64,000 nucleotides of DNA from AAA044-D11 sp965268275. GTDB lineage: Bacteria > Actinomycetota > Actinomycetes > Nanopelagicales > Nanopelagicaceae. Below, piece by piece: positions 34,796 through 43,700 of the stretch. The stretch is from NCBI GenBank assembly GCA_965268275.1, contig OZ254168.1, positions 1,178,001-1,242,000 on the forward strand, written 5' to 3'. The translations under genes were made by a program, and so were the position numbers. Positions within the stretch are counted from its first letter, which is position 1, and each line of letters opens with the position of its first letter. The notes under the pieces were generated by a model. That model was not told the origin of the DNA and searched no databases. It worked only from the letters and a program-made list of their open reading frames with translations.

Positions 34796-35361
34796 TTTGC
34801 AAGTGATTTTGCAATTACTTCTAAAGCTGGAATTGCATAAAGAACATCATTAAGCTGAGATTTAGCCAAGGTAATTGTTAGATCATCCCCACCGCTACCT
34901 AAATCTTCAACAGCATTTTTTAGAATTTCTAGCTTCGAATTCCAACGCACTGCGTACTCTTCTCGAGGTAAGAGAGTCTCAAGCTGAACCAAATTAAACT
35001 TAACACCAGCAATGTTCCAGTAGAACTTGCCAAGCCCATTACCAGTAATGCCAATCAGAGCATCGTTTAAATCCTTACGCATATCTTTTAAATCCCTCAG
35101 AGCCGAGAACCTAAACTCGATTGGGCTTTCTGGAGTAGGGCTTGCTGAAGGCGATGGAGTCTCGCTAGGAGTTATTGATTCGACAGATGTCGCGGAAGGA
35201 GAAGGAGACGAAGTTGGCTTGGCTTCTTTGGTAGAAGTGGTGGTCTCGGCAGAAGATGAGATCAATCCAAGGAAAATAAAACTGAAGATAATCAAGGTTT
35301 TTTGCCAAACTTTAAGCGCCTTGAACTTTTCCCACAAATTTCTTAACATTTCAGCAGACAT
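34792..35361 (-). CDS. Membrane-anchored protein with Ser/Pro-rich linker (island)
   Basis: A 189-residue protein. A basic, aromatic N-terminal segment (1-21), a hydrophobic helix (about 22-38), a low-complexity Thr/Ser/Pro linker (about 38-80) and a helical C-terminal domain (80-189). The Ser/Pro linker suggests that the C-terminal domain stands off the membrane on the outside. I recognise no family. It is on the same strand as the Ltp gene 58 bases upstream and may be co-expressed with it. Confidence 0.7.
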   Translation of the reverse strand: MSAEMLRNLWEKFKALKVWQKTLIIFSFIFLGLISSSAETTTSTKEAKPTSSPSPSATSVESITPSETPSPSASPTPESPIEFRFSALRDLKDMRKDLNDALIGITGNGLGKFYWNIAGVKFNLVQLETLLPREEYAVRWNSKLEILKNAVEDLGSGGDDLTITLAKSQLNDVLYAIPALEVIAKSLAN

Positions 35362-35419
35362 TACTTTCGCAAAACAAGATGACTAATTTTTTGCATTTAG
35401 CAGCCGACAAGCAAGTTCC

Positions 35420-36076
35420 CTATAAGCCTGATCTGCTGACGCCATATTCTGCTTCTGTTTGGCTAAATCCTTCATACTCAAGTTGCTCAATCAAGCCACT
35501 CCTAGAAAATGCACCATTTCTTAGATAACTAGCAGCTTTTAGGGCAGCCTGTTCATTCCAGTCTGCTTTCTGAGAATCCGTCCCGTTTGTTGCGTCAGCA
35601 TTGCTAAAACCTTCATATTCGAGTTGCGCAATCAAACTTTTTCGTGAGAACGCACTATTTCTCAAATAGCTAGCGGCTTTCTTTACGGCTTGATCTGACC
35701 AATTTACTCTCAACGAATCCGCACCATATGTTGCATCAGCATTGCTAAAACCTTCATATTCCAATTGTGAAATCAAACTACTTCGAGAGAACGCACTATT
35801 TCTCAAATAGCTAGCAGCCTTTTTTGATGCATTTTGCTGGCTAACGGTTCCTGAAATTTTTGTAATTGCCTTAGTTTTTCCTGCGGATTGCTTTATTACT
35901 TTTCCATTGTTCCAATAAAGCTTCGAGCCTAATTTGATACAAGTATAAATTCGATCATTAACAGTGGAGGTTTTACCTGCCTTTGGACAAGCCGTACCAG
36001 CTTTAGCTGCAGCACTTACTGTTTGACCTGTAAGCAGTAGAGCGGTGCTTAATCCGAAAATTAGTATTTTTTTCAT
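35420..36076 (-). CDS. Secreted Ltp-repeat protein (superinfection-exclusion-like)
   Basis: A 218-residue protein. A signal peptide (1-21, ending TVSA) is followed by a small domain with two Cys (C30 and C46, with LYWNNGKVIK) of a kind common in secreted actinobacterial proteins. Then come three 47-residue Ltp repeats (85-131, 132-178, 179-218), each with AASYLRN-AFSR and LEYEGFS. Ltp-domain proteins from lactic phages block DNA entry of related phages. Unlike those, there is no lipobox. The ATG at 36076 is chosen for the signal peptide and for TACACT 7 bases ahead, over an open frame reaching 36148. The phage-exclusion role is inferred from the family. Confidence 0.82.
   Translation of the reverse strand: MKKILIFGLSTALLLTGQTVSAAAKAGTACPKAGKTSTVNDRIYTCIKLGSKLYWNNGKVIKQSAGKTKAITKISGTVSQQNASKKAASYLRNSAFSRSSLISQLEYEGFSNADATYGADSLRVNWSDQAVKKAASYLRNSAFSRKSLIAQLEYEGFSNADATNGTDSQKADWNEQAALKAASYLRNGAFSRSGLIEQLEYEGFSQTEAEYGVSRSGL
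35423..35824 (-). repeat. Three 141-base coding repeats in the Ltp gene
   Basis: Units at 35684-35824, 35543-35683 and 35423-35542 (the last shortened) are near-identical at DNA level, for example around CTCAAATAGCTAGC. The conservation suggests recent duplication or gene conversion. Confidence 0.85.
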
Positions 36077-36083
36077 AAGCGCA

Positions 36084-36089
36084 AGTGTA
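36084..36089 (-). promoter_or_regulatory. -10 box (TACACT) of the Ltp gene
   Basis: TACACT lies 7 bases before the ATG at 36076; no Shine-Dalgarno is present. Confidence 0.5.
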
Positions 36090-36182
36090 GATACATTTGG
36101 TAACTCTGCAACCTGTTTTACAAAAGTATTTATGTGTCTTCTAGGCAAAAATAGGCATCAAAGTTAAGTGGCAACTGCGCAA

Positions 36183-36228
36183 ATTTGGTGCCCCCGGTCG
36201 GACTCGAACCGACACTGGAAGGATTTTA
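36183..36228 (-). repeat. att-like repeat, right copy, inside tRNA-Leu
   Basis: The copy of the 46-base direct repeat that belongs to the intact tRNA gene. It runs from the anticodon to 3 bases past CCA, a classic tyrosine-integrase attachment segment. Insertion here restores the tRNA. Confidence 0.9.
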
Positions 36229-36261
36229 AGTCCTCTGTCTCTGCCATTGGACTACGGGGGC
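36186..36261 (-). tRNA. tRNA-Leu (UAA), short-variable-loop form
   Basis: A 76-base gene including encoded CCA. The acceptor GCCCCCG pairs with CGGGGGC; the D arm has only a 3-bp stem; the anticodon stem GAGGA/TCCTT holds the loop CTTAAAA (anticodon UAA); a 5-base variable loop is followed by the T arm GTCGG-TTCGAGT-CCGAC. The anticodon reads UUA, hence leucine, although most leucine tRNAs have a long variable arm. It follows ppx by 14 bases and is probably processed from the same transcript. It is the island insertion site. Confidence 0.9.
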
Positions 36262-36275
36262 CAATTAGGAAAGCG

Positions 36276-37187
36276 TCAGTCTAGTGCCCAAGCCATTCCA
36301 TCCAAAATATCGGATTCTGATGCAACAAATTCAGTGGCGCCGGTGGCCAGCATTACTCGAGACAAAACTAGTGATCCTGCTGCAATTACGTCGACTCGTC
36401 CTGGATGCATATATCCAAGTGCAGCAATTTCTTCGCGTGACATAAGTGAAAACATTTGAGCAACTTCGAAAACTTTTGCTGCTGGGATTCTTGATAAATG
36501 AATTGCGTGGCGGTCATATTCGCTAAGGCCAAGTGCTGCAGCGGCAACAGTTGTTGCGGTGCCTGCTACAGCAATTAAAGTTTTGGCTTCTTTGATTGGA
36601 ACTATGTAAGCCGCTTCTGCAATTGCATCATCGATGTCTTGAATAGCTTTCTGCACGGCTAGTGGATCTTGTGGTGCTTTGTTTAGATGGCGCTCGGACA
36701 TGCGAACACAGCCAATATTTACTGACTTTGCATACTTAACTTCGGAGTCACCTAGAACAAATTCAGTTGATCCGCCGCCGATATCTACTACGAGATACGG
36801 AGATTCGGTGTGGACTAAACCTTTTGTGGCTCCGATAAATGAAAGTTCGGCTTCTTCAGTGCCAGGAATAACTTCGGGTTCGATACCAAGAATCTCTCGG
36901 ACACCATCGATAAATACTTCACGATTGCTGGCATCTCTTGTTGCCGATGTGGCACAGAAACGAATCTTTTCGACACCTTTGCTCGCAATTATTTCGGCAT
37001 ATTTTTTTGTTGCAGCAAGTGTGCGCTCTATTGCTTCGGGATCAAATTTACCGGTGGCATCGACGCCTTGACCTAGACGAACGATTTCCATTTCACGAGT
37101 AATTTCTTGAAAGTTATCACCAGTGATATCAGCAATTAAAAGGCGGATGGAATTTGTTCCACAATCAATTGCTGCTACACGGCTCAT
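36276..37187 (-). CDS. ppx: Ppx/GppA-type exopolyphosphatase
   Basis: A 303-residue member of the sugar-kinase/HSP70 fold family that hydrolyses polyphosphate or pppGpp. The N-terminal AAIDCGTNSIRLLI phosphate loop, the EEAELSFIGA segment and VVDIGGGSTEFVLG are intact. It is the short two-domain form common in actinobacteria. Its ATG overlaps the DUF501 stop by 4 bases, so it ends the mfd-to-ppx run. Confidence 0.94.
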   Translation of the reverse strand: MSRVAAIDCGTNSIRLLIADITGDNFQEITREMEIVRLGQGVDATGKFDPEAIERTLAATKKYAEIIASKGVEKIRFCATSATRDASNREVFIDGVREILGIEPEVIPGTEEAELSFIGATKGLVHTESPYLVVDIGGGSTEFVLGDSEVKYAKSVNIGCVRMSERHLNKAPQDPLAVQKAIQDIDDAIAEAAYIVPIKEAKTLIAVAGTATTVAAAALGLSEYDRHAIHLSRIPAAKVFEVAQMFSLMSREEIAALGYMHPGRVDVIAAGSLVLSRVMLATGATEFVASESDILDGMAWALD

Positions 37188-37696
37188 TTACTTTCCTCTG
37201 TTATTGCTTCGCATGAATCATTGAGCCACCATTTTGGTAGCGCTGCTAGTGCTTCATCACCAAGTGGATTTACTCCGGGTCCGGCACTTAGGGAATGAGC
37301 AACAAGTGAGTGTAAACATTTAACTCGATCAGGCATACCACCAGCTGTGATTCCTTTTACTTCTGGGACATCCATTCCTAATTCATTTCGTGCCGCTTGA
37401 TATTGCTCGTGTGCTTTTTGATATGCAGCTGCTAAGTCTTTATCTGTGCCCAGGCGTTCCTGCATTTCGGCCATCATGCCGGTTGTTTCAAGAGTTGAAA
37501 TCGCACCAGTTAACTTTGGACAAGTTGCGTAGTAAAAAGTTGGAAATGGTGTGCCATCAGAAAGGCGTGGCGGTGTCGCAACAACGGCTGGTTTTCCGCA
37601 AGGACAGCGATATGAAATTGCATGAACATCTCTTGGGGTGCGACCTAATTGATTTTGAATTACCGCTAAATCTTCTGGCGTTGGACTTTCGCTCAT
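37184..37696 (-). CDS. DUF501 protein
   Basis: A 170-residue protein with the family features LGRTPRDVHAISYRCPCGKP, FPTFYYATCP and a C-terminal GMPDRVKCLHSLVAHSL. Conserved Cys and His residues suggest a metal site. The function is unknown; it sits between ftsB and ppx in nearly all actinobacteria. The ATG at 37696 overlaps the ftsB stop as ATGA; an open frame to 37744 is ignored. Confidence 0.92.
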   Translation of the reverse strand: MSESPTPEDLAVIQNQLGRTPRDVHAISYRCPCGKPAVVATPPRLSDGTPFPTFYYATCPKLTGAISTLETTGMMAEMQERLGTDKDLAAAYQKAHEQYQAARNELGMDVPEVKGITAGGMPDRVKCLHSLVAHSLSAGPGVNPLGDEALAALPKWWLNDSCEAITEESK

Positions 37697-38088
37697 TTGT
37701 TGGTATTCGTTGTTGTTATTGATGCAATTAGACGGCCATACCAAGGTAGACCATTTGGAATTAGCGTTGATATTGGAGCTGCTGGTCCGTTGGCTTCTTC
37801 TTCGGACTTAGGTGCATCTAAAACTATATATTGGCGTTCGCCAGGAAAAACGAAGTGCAATCTTTTTCGGGCTTGTGATGCAACATATTCAGGATCATTC
37901 CACTTTGCTAATTCTTCGCGTGCTTTTTCTAAGGCGTTGTTGCTGTCATTAACTTGCGCGCGCAATGAATTGATTTGCGCACGTTGGGCGAAGTAATGCT
38001 GAAGTGGTGGGGCTAAGGTAATAGCTAAAATGAAAGCAACAGTTACGACCACTAACCAGCGGGCAGAAGTGTTACTTTTTTTAACCAT
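37693..38088 (-). CDS. FtsB/DivIC-like septum formation initiator
   Basis: A 131-residue bitopic membrane protein. One transmembrane helix (about 11-30) is followed by a coiled coil (about 34-63) and the ARKRLHFVFPGERQYIVL segment typical of the actinobacterial FtsB/DivIC family. It stabilises the FtsQLB division complex. It is encoded between eno and DUF501, the standard actinobacterial position. Confidence 0.9.
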   Translation of the reverse strand: MVKKSNTSARWLVVVTVAFILAITLAPPLQHYFAQRAQINSLRAQVNDSNNALEKAREELAKWNDPEYVASQARKRLHFVFPGERQYIVLDAPKSEEEANGPAAPISTLIPNGLPWYGRLIASITTTNTNK

Positions 38089-38100
38089 TGCAATTAAAGA

Positions 38101-39378
38101 TTAGCCCTTGAAGCGAGGAAATGCTTCGCGTCCGGCATATAGAGCAGAATCACTTAGCTCTTCTTCGATACGTAGAAGTTGGTTATATTTTGCAACTCGC
38201 TCGCTGCGAGCAGGTGCACCAGTTTTAATCTGGCCACATTCAAGTGCAACAGCTAAATCTGCAATAGTTGTGTCTTCGGTTTCACCTGAACGGTGGCTCA
38301 TCATCGAGCGGTATCCACTGCGGTGTGCAAGTGAAACGGCATCAATAGTTTCAGTAAGTGTTCCGATTTGATTTACCTTAACGAGAAGTGCGTTTGCTGT
38401 GCCAAGTCCAATTCCCTTTGCCAGGCGCTCTGGATTTGTAACGAATAGATCGTCTCCGACAATCTGAATCTTTGAACCGAGTTGTGCTGTCATCTTGGCC
38501 CAGCCATCCCAGTCATCTTCATCAAGTGGATCTTCGATTGAAACGATTGGATAAGAAGCTACTAAATCAGCGTAGTAAGCAATCATTTCATCTGCTGAAC
38601 GCTTGTTGCCTTCGAAGGAATACTTGCCATCTTTATGGAATTCGGTTGCTGCAACATCCATCGCAAGTGCAATGTCTTTGCCAGGTTTGAAACCTGCTGC
38701 TGTAACTGCTTCGAGAATTAAATCGAGTGCTGCACGGTTTGAATCAAGGTTTGGGGCAAAGCCACCTTCGTCACCAATGCTTGTTGCAAGGCCACGTTGT
38801 TTTAATACTGACTTAAGGCTGTGATAAATCTCGGCGCCCCAGCGAAGTGATTCGGTGAATGATTCGGCGCCAATTGGGGCAACCATGAATTCTTGGATAT
38901 CAACATTGGTGTCTGCATGTGCGCCACCGTTAAGAATGTTCATCATCGGAACTGGAAGTGTGTGTGCTGTTGGTCCGCCGATGTAACGGAAGAAAGATAG
39001 ATCTGCAGATTCTGCTGCAGCGCGCGCAACTGAAAGTGAGACACCGAGGATTGCATTTGCTCCAAGGCGGCTCTTATTTTTTGTGCCGTCGAGTGCAATC
39101 ATCTCTTCATCAATTAAACGTTGATCTTGGGCATCGAAACCAGAAACTGCTGGTGCGATTTCATCGTTAACAAATTCAACTGCCTTTAAAACACCTTTGC
39201 CAAGATAGCGCTTACCACCATCGCGAAGTTCGGCTGCTTCAAATGCGCCAGTAGATGCACCACTTGGAACAGCAGCGCGAGCACTTGAACCATCTTCGAG
39301 AACAACTTCAACTTCAACTGTTGGATTTCCGCGAGAATCTAAAATTTCGCGTGCGTGAACTGCCTCGATAAGTGCCAT
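38101..39378 (-). CDS. eno: Enolase
   Basis: A 425-residue glycolytic enzyme converting 2-phosphoglycerate to phosphoenolpyruvate. AREILDSRGNPTVEVEV, the substrate loop with GGAHA, and the signature MSHRSGETEDTTIADL are present; metal ligands Asp, Glu and Asp lie in the C-terminal barrel. AGGAG lies 5 bases before the ATG, so it has a leadered, well-translated message. Confidence 0.98.
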   Translation of the reverse strand: MALIEAVHAREILDSRGNPTVEVEVVLEDGSSARAAVPSGASTGAFEAAELRDGGKRYLGKGVLKAVEFVNDEIAPAVSGFDAQDQRLIDEEMIALDGTKNKSRLGANAILGVSLSVARAAAESADLSFFRYIGGPTAHTLPVPMMNILNGGAHADTNVDIQEFMVAPIGAESFTESLRWGAEIYHSLKSVLKQRGLATSIGDEGGFAPNLDSNRAALDLILEAVTAAGFKPGKDIALAMDVAATEFHKDGKYSFEGNKRSADEMIAYYADLVASYPIVSIEDPLDEDDWDGWAKMTAQLGSKIQIVGDDLFVTNPERLAKGIGLGTANALLVKVNQIGTLTETIDAVSLAHRSGYRSMMSHRSGETEDTTIADLAVALECGQIKTGAPARSERVAKYNQLLRIEEELSDSALYAGREAFPRFKG

Positions 39379-39421
39379 GATGCTCCTCTATTTTTGTCTA
39401 ATTCTAACTTGTTATCAGTTG

Positions 39422-40075
39422 CTATCTTGCTTCATATTTCTTTATTTGCTCGATGTAGCCCTTGATTGCCGAGCGCAGGGCTGCTTCGGGATCGATATCT
39501 AGTGCAAGTGCCTGGTCAAGAATCCCGAGAAGTGCCTGACCTAATTCTTTTTCGGTAGTCCCGGGCGATAATTTTAGTGGATGCTCGATTGCAATTTGAT
39601 GGCCATATTTCTGAGCCCGATAAATCAATTTAGTTGCAAGGGCCAAAGCTGGTTGGCCGAGTGGCACACCTTCAGTTGCTGAAGTGCGACCTTTTTCTGT
39701 TGCTTTCTGAGCTTCCCAATTTTCCAATACTTCTGCGCTGCCTGAAACCTTTGTGTCAGAAAAGACATGTGGATGTCTGCGAACTAATTTTTCGGCAACT
39801 GTTCTTGCTACATCTTCAACACTAAATGGATCTGTTGGATGTTCTTCGGCCATTCGCGCGTGAAAGAAAACCTGAAGCAACACATCGCCAAGTTCTTCCC
39901 GCATTGCGGCGCGATCATTCTCTTCTACCGCTTCAATAAATTCGTAGGACTCTTCTAATAAATATTTCAGAAGAGATTCGTGGCTCTGTTCGGCATCCCA
40001 AGGGCAACCCCCAGGAGACCTAAGTTGATTCATTACTTCACGTAACGCTTCAAGTTGTGAAGTTGAATCTGGCAT
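39422..40075 (-). CDS. mazG: MazG-type nucleoside triphosphate pyrophosphohydrolase
   Basis: A 217-residue all-helical pyrophosphohydrolase that removes the diphosphate from (d)NTPs. LRSPGGCPWDAEQSHESLL and the metal-binding EEXXE pattern in LLEESYEFIEAVEE and REELGDVLLQVFFHA are intact. A second, partial MazG-like half follows. It lies between the SurA-like lipoprotein and eno. Confidence 0.95.
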   Translation of the reverse strand: MPDSTSQLEALREVMNQLRSPGGCPWDAEQSHESLLKYLLEESYEFIEAVEENDRAAMREELGDVLLQVFFHARMAEEHPTDPFSVEDVARTVAEKLVRRHPHVFSDTKVSGSAEVLENWEAQKATEKGRTSATEGVPLGQPALALATKLIYRAQKYGHQIAIEHPLKLSPGTTEKELGQALLGILDQALALDIDPEAALRSAIKGYIEQIKKYEAR

Positions 40076-40080
40076 AAGTT

Positions 40081-40680
40081 TTACTTCTTTACTGTTGCGT
40101 TATCTGCAATCGGAGCAATGTTGCCGCTTGCATAATCCCAAACACCGTAACGGGGATTAATTTCGACTTTCTGCTCTTGGGCCATACCAACAATTAGTTT
40201 CTGAATTCCGCTGCCATCGGTGCTTGTGTCACCATTTGCTTTGAGAGCTTCTCCTAATTTTTCGGCAAGAAGAACCGTGCGGATATAGCGTTCAAAATCT
40301 TTTGGTGCAATCTGGGCTCCGACAAGTGAGAAAGCTAGACGATCTTCGCCACCAATTTGCGAAATAATATCTGCTCGACGCGTTGCTATTTCAGCGTCAG
40401 TAATCTTGACCTTAATTCTTTCAGCAATGTCATCGAATAAAACTGAGATTATGTGGAATCGAACTGCATCTACATTTAGCTCTGCGCCGGTTGCCAAATT
40501 AAGGCCTTCGGTTTCAACTTTATTGCGCTCTTTAATAATTTCACTTACTGAGCCTTGAACTGTTGAAATTGGAATGACAGTCTTACCAATAGTTGCTGCG
40601 GAGTTTGTGCTTGAACAGCCCGTTACAAAAAGTAGTAATCCGGCACCAAACACTGCAACTATTTTCTTTACGTTATTCAC
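40081..40680 (-). CDS. Lipoprotein with SurA-like N-terminal domain
   Basis: A 199-residue exported lipoprotein. The signal peptide ends in the lipobox VTGC (about residue 22). A helical domain like the N-terminal part of SurA/trigger-factor-type chaperones follows. No parvulin isomerase domain is present. The position between mfd and mazG matches the similar lipoprotein genes of mycobacteria and streptomycetes. The GTG at 40680, with GGGGA 4 bases ahead, is preferred over a GTG 15 bases upstream. Confidence 0.72.
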   Translation of the reverse strand: MNNVKKIVAVFGAGLLLFVTGCSSTNSAATIGKTVIPISTVQGSVSEIIKERNKVETEGLNLATGAELNVDAVRFHIISVLFDDIAERIKVKITDAEIATRRADIISQIGGEDRLAFSLVGAQIAPKDFERYIRTVLLAEKLGEALKANGDTSTDGSGIQKLIVGMAQEQKVEINPRYGVWDYASGNIAPIADNATVKK

Positions 40681-40712
40681 AAAATCCCCGTTCACTTATC
40701 TTCAATTAATTT

Positions 40713-43700
40713 TCAATTTAGCTTCTTTATTGGTGCAACGATTGAGGTTAAAACTTCTATCGTCCAAGGCAGGACTGAAGTATCCACTATCTCCCCGCCA
40801 GCAATCCAATTTGGGGTGCTGGTTCGGGCAACTAATACGCTTGAAGTGGCCACTTTCACGATTGAACCAGGATAAATTCGGTTCAATCTCATGATTGCTG
40901 AATCTGGCAGAGTTAACGGAGCCAATCGCAAGAATTTCCCTTGTAGAACAACTTCGGTTAAACCAAAGCGCTTTGCCATTGTTCGTAGGTGCGCAACCGA
41001 CATTAGATTCTCTGCATCTTCTGGCAATTCTCCAAAACGATCAACAAGTTCGCCGCGAATCGCATCAAGTTCTTCCGAATTCTGGGCATCAGCCATTCTG
41101 CGATAAATATCTAGGCGCAATCTTTCGGAGGCTAAGTATTCAACTGGAATGTGTGCGGTAATTGGAAGTTCTACCTTGCACTCTTTGAATTTACCTTCAT
41201 CTTCATTCTGTGGGACAAATCCGGTCTTATATTCTTCAACCGCTTCGCCAACCATTCGCATATATAAGTCGAAGCCAACTTCTGCGATGTGACCAGATTG
41301 TTCGCCACCCAATAAATTACCGGCACCACGAATCTCTAAATCTTTAAGCGCTACCTGCATGCCAGAACCTAAATCTGTATTTGTGGCAATCGTTGTAAGT
41401 CGATCATGTGCAACTTCGGTCAGTGGCTTGTCTGCTGAATAAAGGAAGTAGGCATATGCACGTTCTCTGGAACGTCCAACCCGTCCCCGAAGTTGGTGCA
41501 ATTGCGAAAGTCCGAAAGTATCAGCGCGATCAACAATTAAAGTATTTGCATTTGGAATATCGATTCCGCTTTCAATGATTGTTGTGCAAACTAAAATATC
41601 GAAATCTCGCTCCCAGAATCCAAGAATCGCATCTTCAAGTTCGCGCTCACCCATCTGACCATGTGCAACCCTGATCCGAGCTTCGGGAACTAACTTTCTA
41701 AGTCGTTCGACAACACCATCAATGCTTTCGACTCGATTATGAATAAAGAAGATTTGGCCATCGCGCAATAATTCGCGGTGAATTGCTGCGGTAACTTGCT
41801 TGTCGTCATATGGACCAACATAAGTGAGAACCGGATGCCGCTCTTCTGGCGGTGTAGTTATGTTCGACATTTCGCGAATACCGGTAATTGCCATCTCTAG
41901 GGTTCTTGGAATCGGGGTTGCCGACATCGAAAGCACATCTACATTTGTTCTAGTCTTTTTAAGTTCTTCCTTATGTTCAACGCCAAAACGTTGCTCTTCA
42001 TCAACAATCACAAGTCCTAAATCTCGGAATTCCACATCTTTCGAGAGCAGTCGATGGGTTCCGATTACAACATCAACCGAACCTGACTTGATGCCTTCAA
42101 GAATTTCGCGGCCCTCTTTTGGTGTGTTAAATCTTGATAGACCTGCGACCTTTACCGGGAAACCGGTGTAACGATTATTGAAAGTTGTTAAGTGCTGCTG
42201 GACTAACAGTGTTGTCGGAACTAAAACTGCAACTTGTTTTCCATCTTGAACCGCTTTGAATGCGGCACGAATTGCAATTTCAGTTTTGCCATATCCAACA
42301 TCGCCACAAACAATGCGATCCATCGGATGTGATTTCTCCATATCGGCTTTAACTTCTTCGATTGTTGCAAGTTGATCTGTAGTTTCAACATAAGAGAATG
42401 CAGATTCAAGTTCACCTTGCCAGGCAGTATCCGGTGAGAATGCATATCCGGGTGCGCTCATTCGTGCGGCATAGAGTTGAATTAATTCGGCAGCGATTTG
42501 TTTAACGGCCTTGCGGGCCCGGCGCTTTGTGTTTTGCCAATCCGATCCACCAATTCGGTTTACCGAAGGAGCTTCACCGCCTACATATCTGGTGATTTGT
42601 TCCAAGGTGTCTGTAGGAACAAATAACCGATCTGCTGGTTGGCCTCGTTTTGATGCAGCGTATTCAATTACTAAATATTCGCGCGAGATGCCAGAAACTG
42701 TGCGGTTTACTAATTCTAAATACTTTCCGACTCCGTGCTGTTCATGAACAACATAATCACCTGGTCGCAATTCGATTGGGTCAATAGCTTTCTTTCTGCG
42801 TGAAGGCATGCGCGCTTGATCTTTGCTAGATGTTCGTTGCCCTGAAATATCTTTCTCGGTAACTAATGCAAACTTAAGGCTGTGATTGATAAATCCATGC
42901 TCAATCGAACTAGTTATTGCTTGAATGCCATCTAATTCTGATTCTCGGAAGAGGGCTTGATAACGTTCAAGAATTCCGATGCCACTTGCACTAAAAATGA
43001 TTCGATAACCATTTGCCAACCAATTTGTGATATCTGCAATAGCTACTTCTAACTTGCCGCTATAAATAGGAATATCTAGATAGTCATCGAAAGCCCCTGC
43101 AGTAGCCAAATCATCAGGGTTCTGGGTATATGGATTTACCGACCACAGCTTTAGATTAGCCGTCACTATTTTTGATTGAACTTCATCGAATGTGGAATAG
43201 CCGCCGCTAGCAATTACTCCGGTCAGATCTATTGGTGCGCTTGTTCCAAATGCTGCATTCGACCATGAAGCCTCGAGGAATTCTTCATTAGTTGCAACTA
43301 AATCTGCCGCGCGAGATTTGATACGTGGTTGATCAATTACAGCGACTTGATAATTTGATGGCAAGAACTCAATTAGATTTTTGAACTCTGGTTTTAGCAA
43401 GGCAGCGATGGATTCCATTCCTTCAACGCAAATGCCTTCGCTAATCTTTCCTGCCATCTCGGTAAGTTGTGGAAATTCGGCAGCGAGATACCCTGCTTTC
43501 ACTTTTACATCATCTGATATCAAAAGTTCGCGGCCTGGGTAAATCGTAACTTCATCTGCAATTGCGGCATAAGTTCGCTGATCGGCTATGTGAAAATACT
43601 GAATATCTTCAACACTGTCGCCGAAGAAATCTAAACGAATTGGATGCTCGTGATCAGATGGAAACAAATCCAGGATTCCACCGCGAACTGCAAAGTCGCC

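Larger units (their letters stand above)
33665..36228. mobile_element. Small tRNA-Leu-flanked genomic island without integrase
   Basis: A 2.5-kb segment bounded by 46-base perfect direct repeats (33665-33710 and 36183-36228). The right copy is the 3' half of an intact tRNA-Leu(UAA) and the left copy is a displaced fragment, the layout left by tyrosine-integrase insertion into a tRNA gene. Inside are a small membrane protein, an RDD protein, a membrane-anchored Ser/Pro-linker protein and a three-repeat Ltp protein. No integrase, excisionase or replication gene is present, so this is either a decayed element or one mobilised in trans. It interrupts an otherwise conserved run (YccA, orphan, tRNA, ppx). 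Confidence 0.8.

Noticed and set aside
35423..35824. Regular 141-base repeats that could suggest a CRISPR-like array
   Set aside because: They are in-frame protein repeats without unique spacers and encode Ltp domains.
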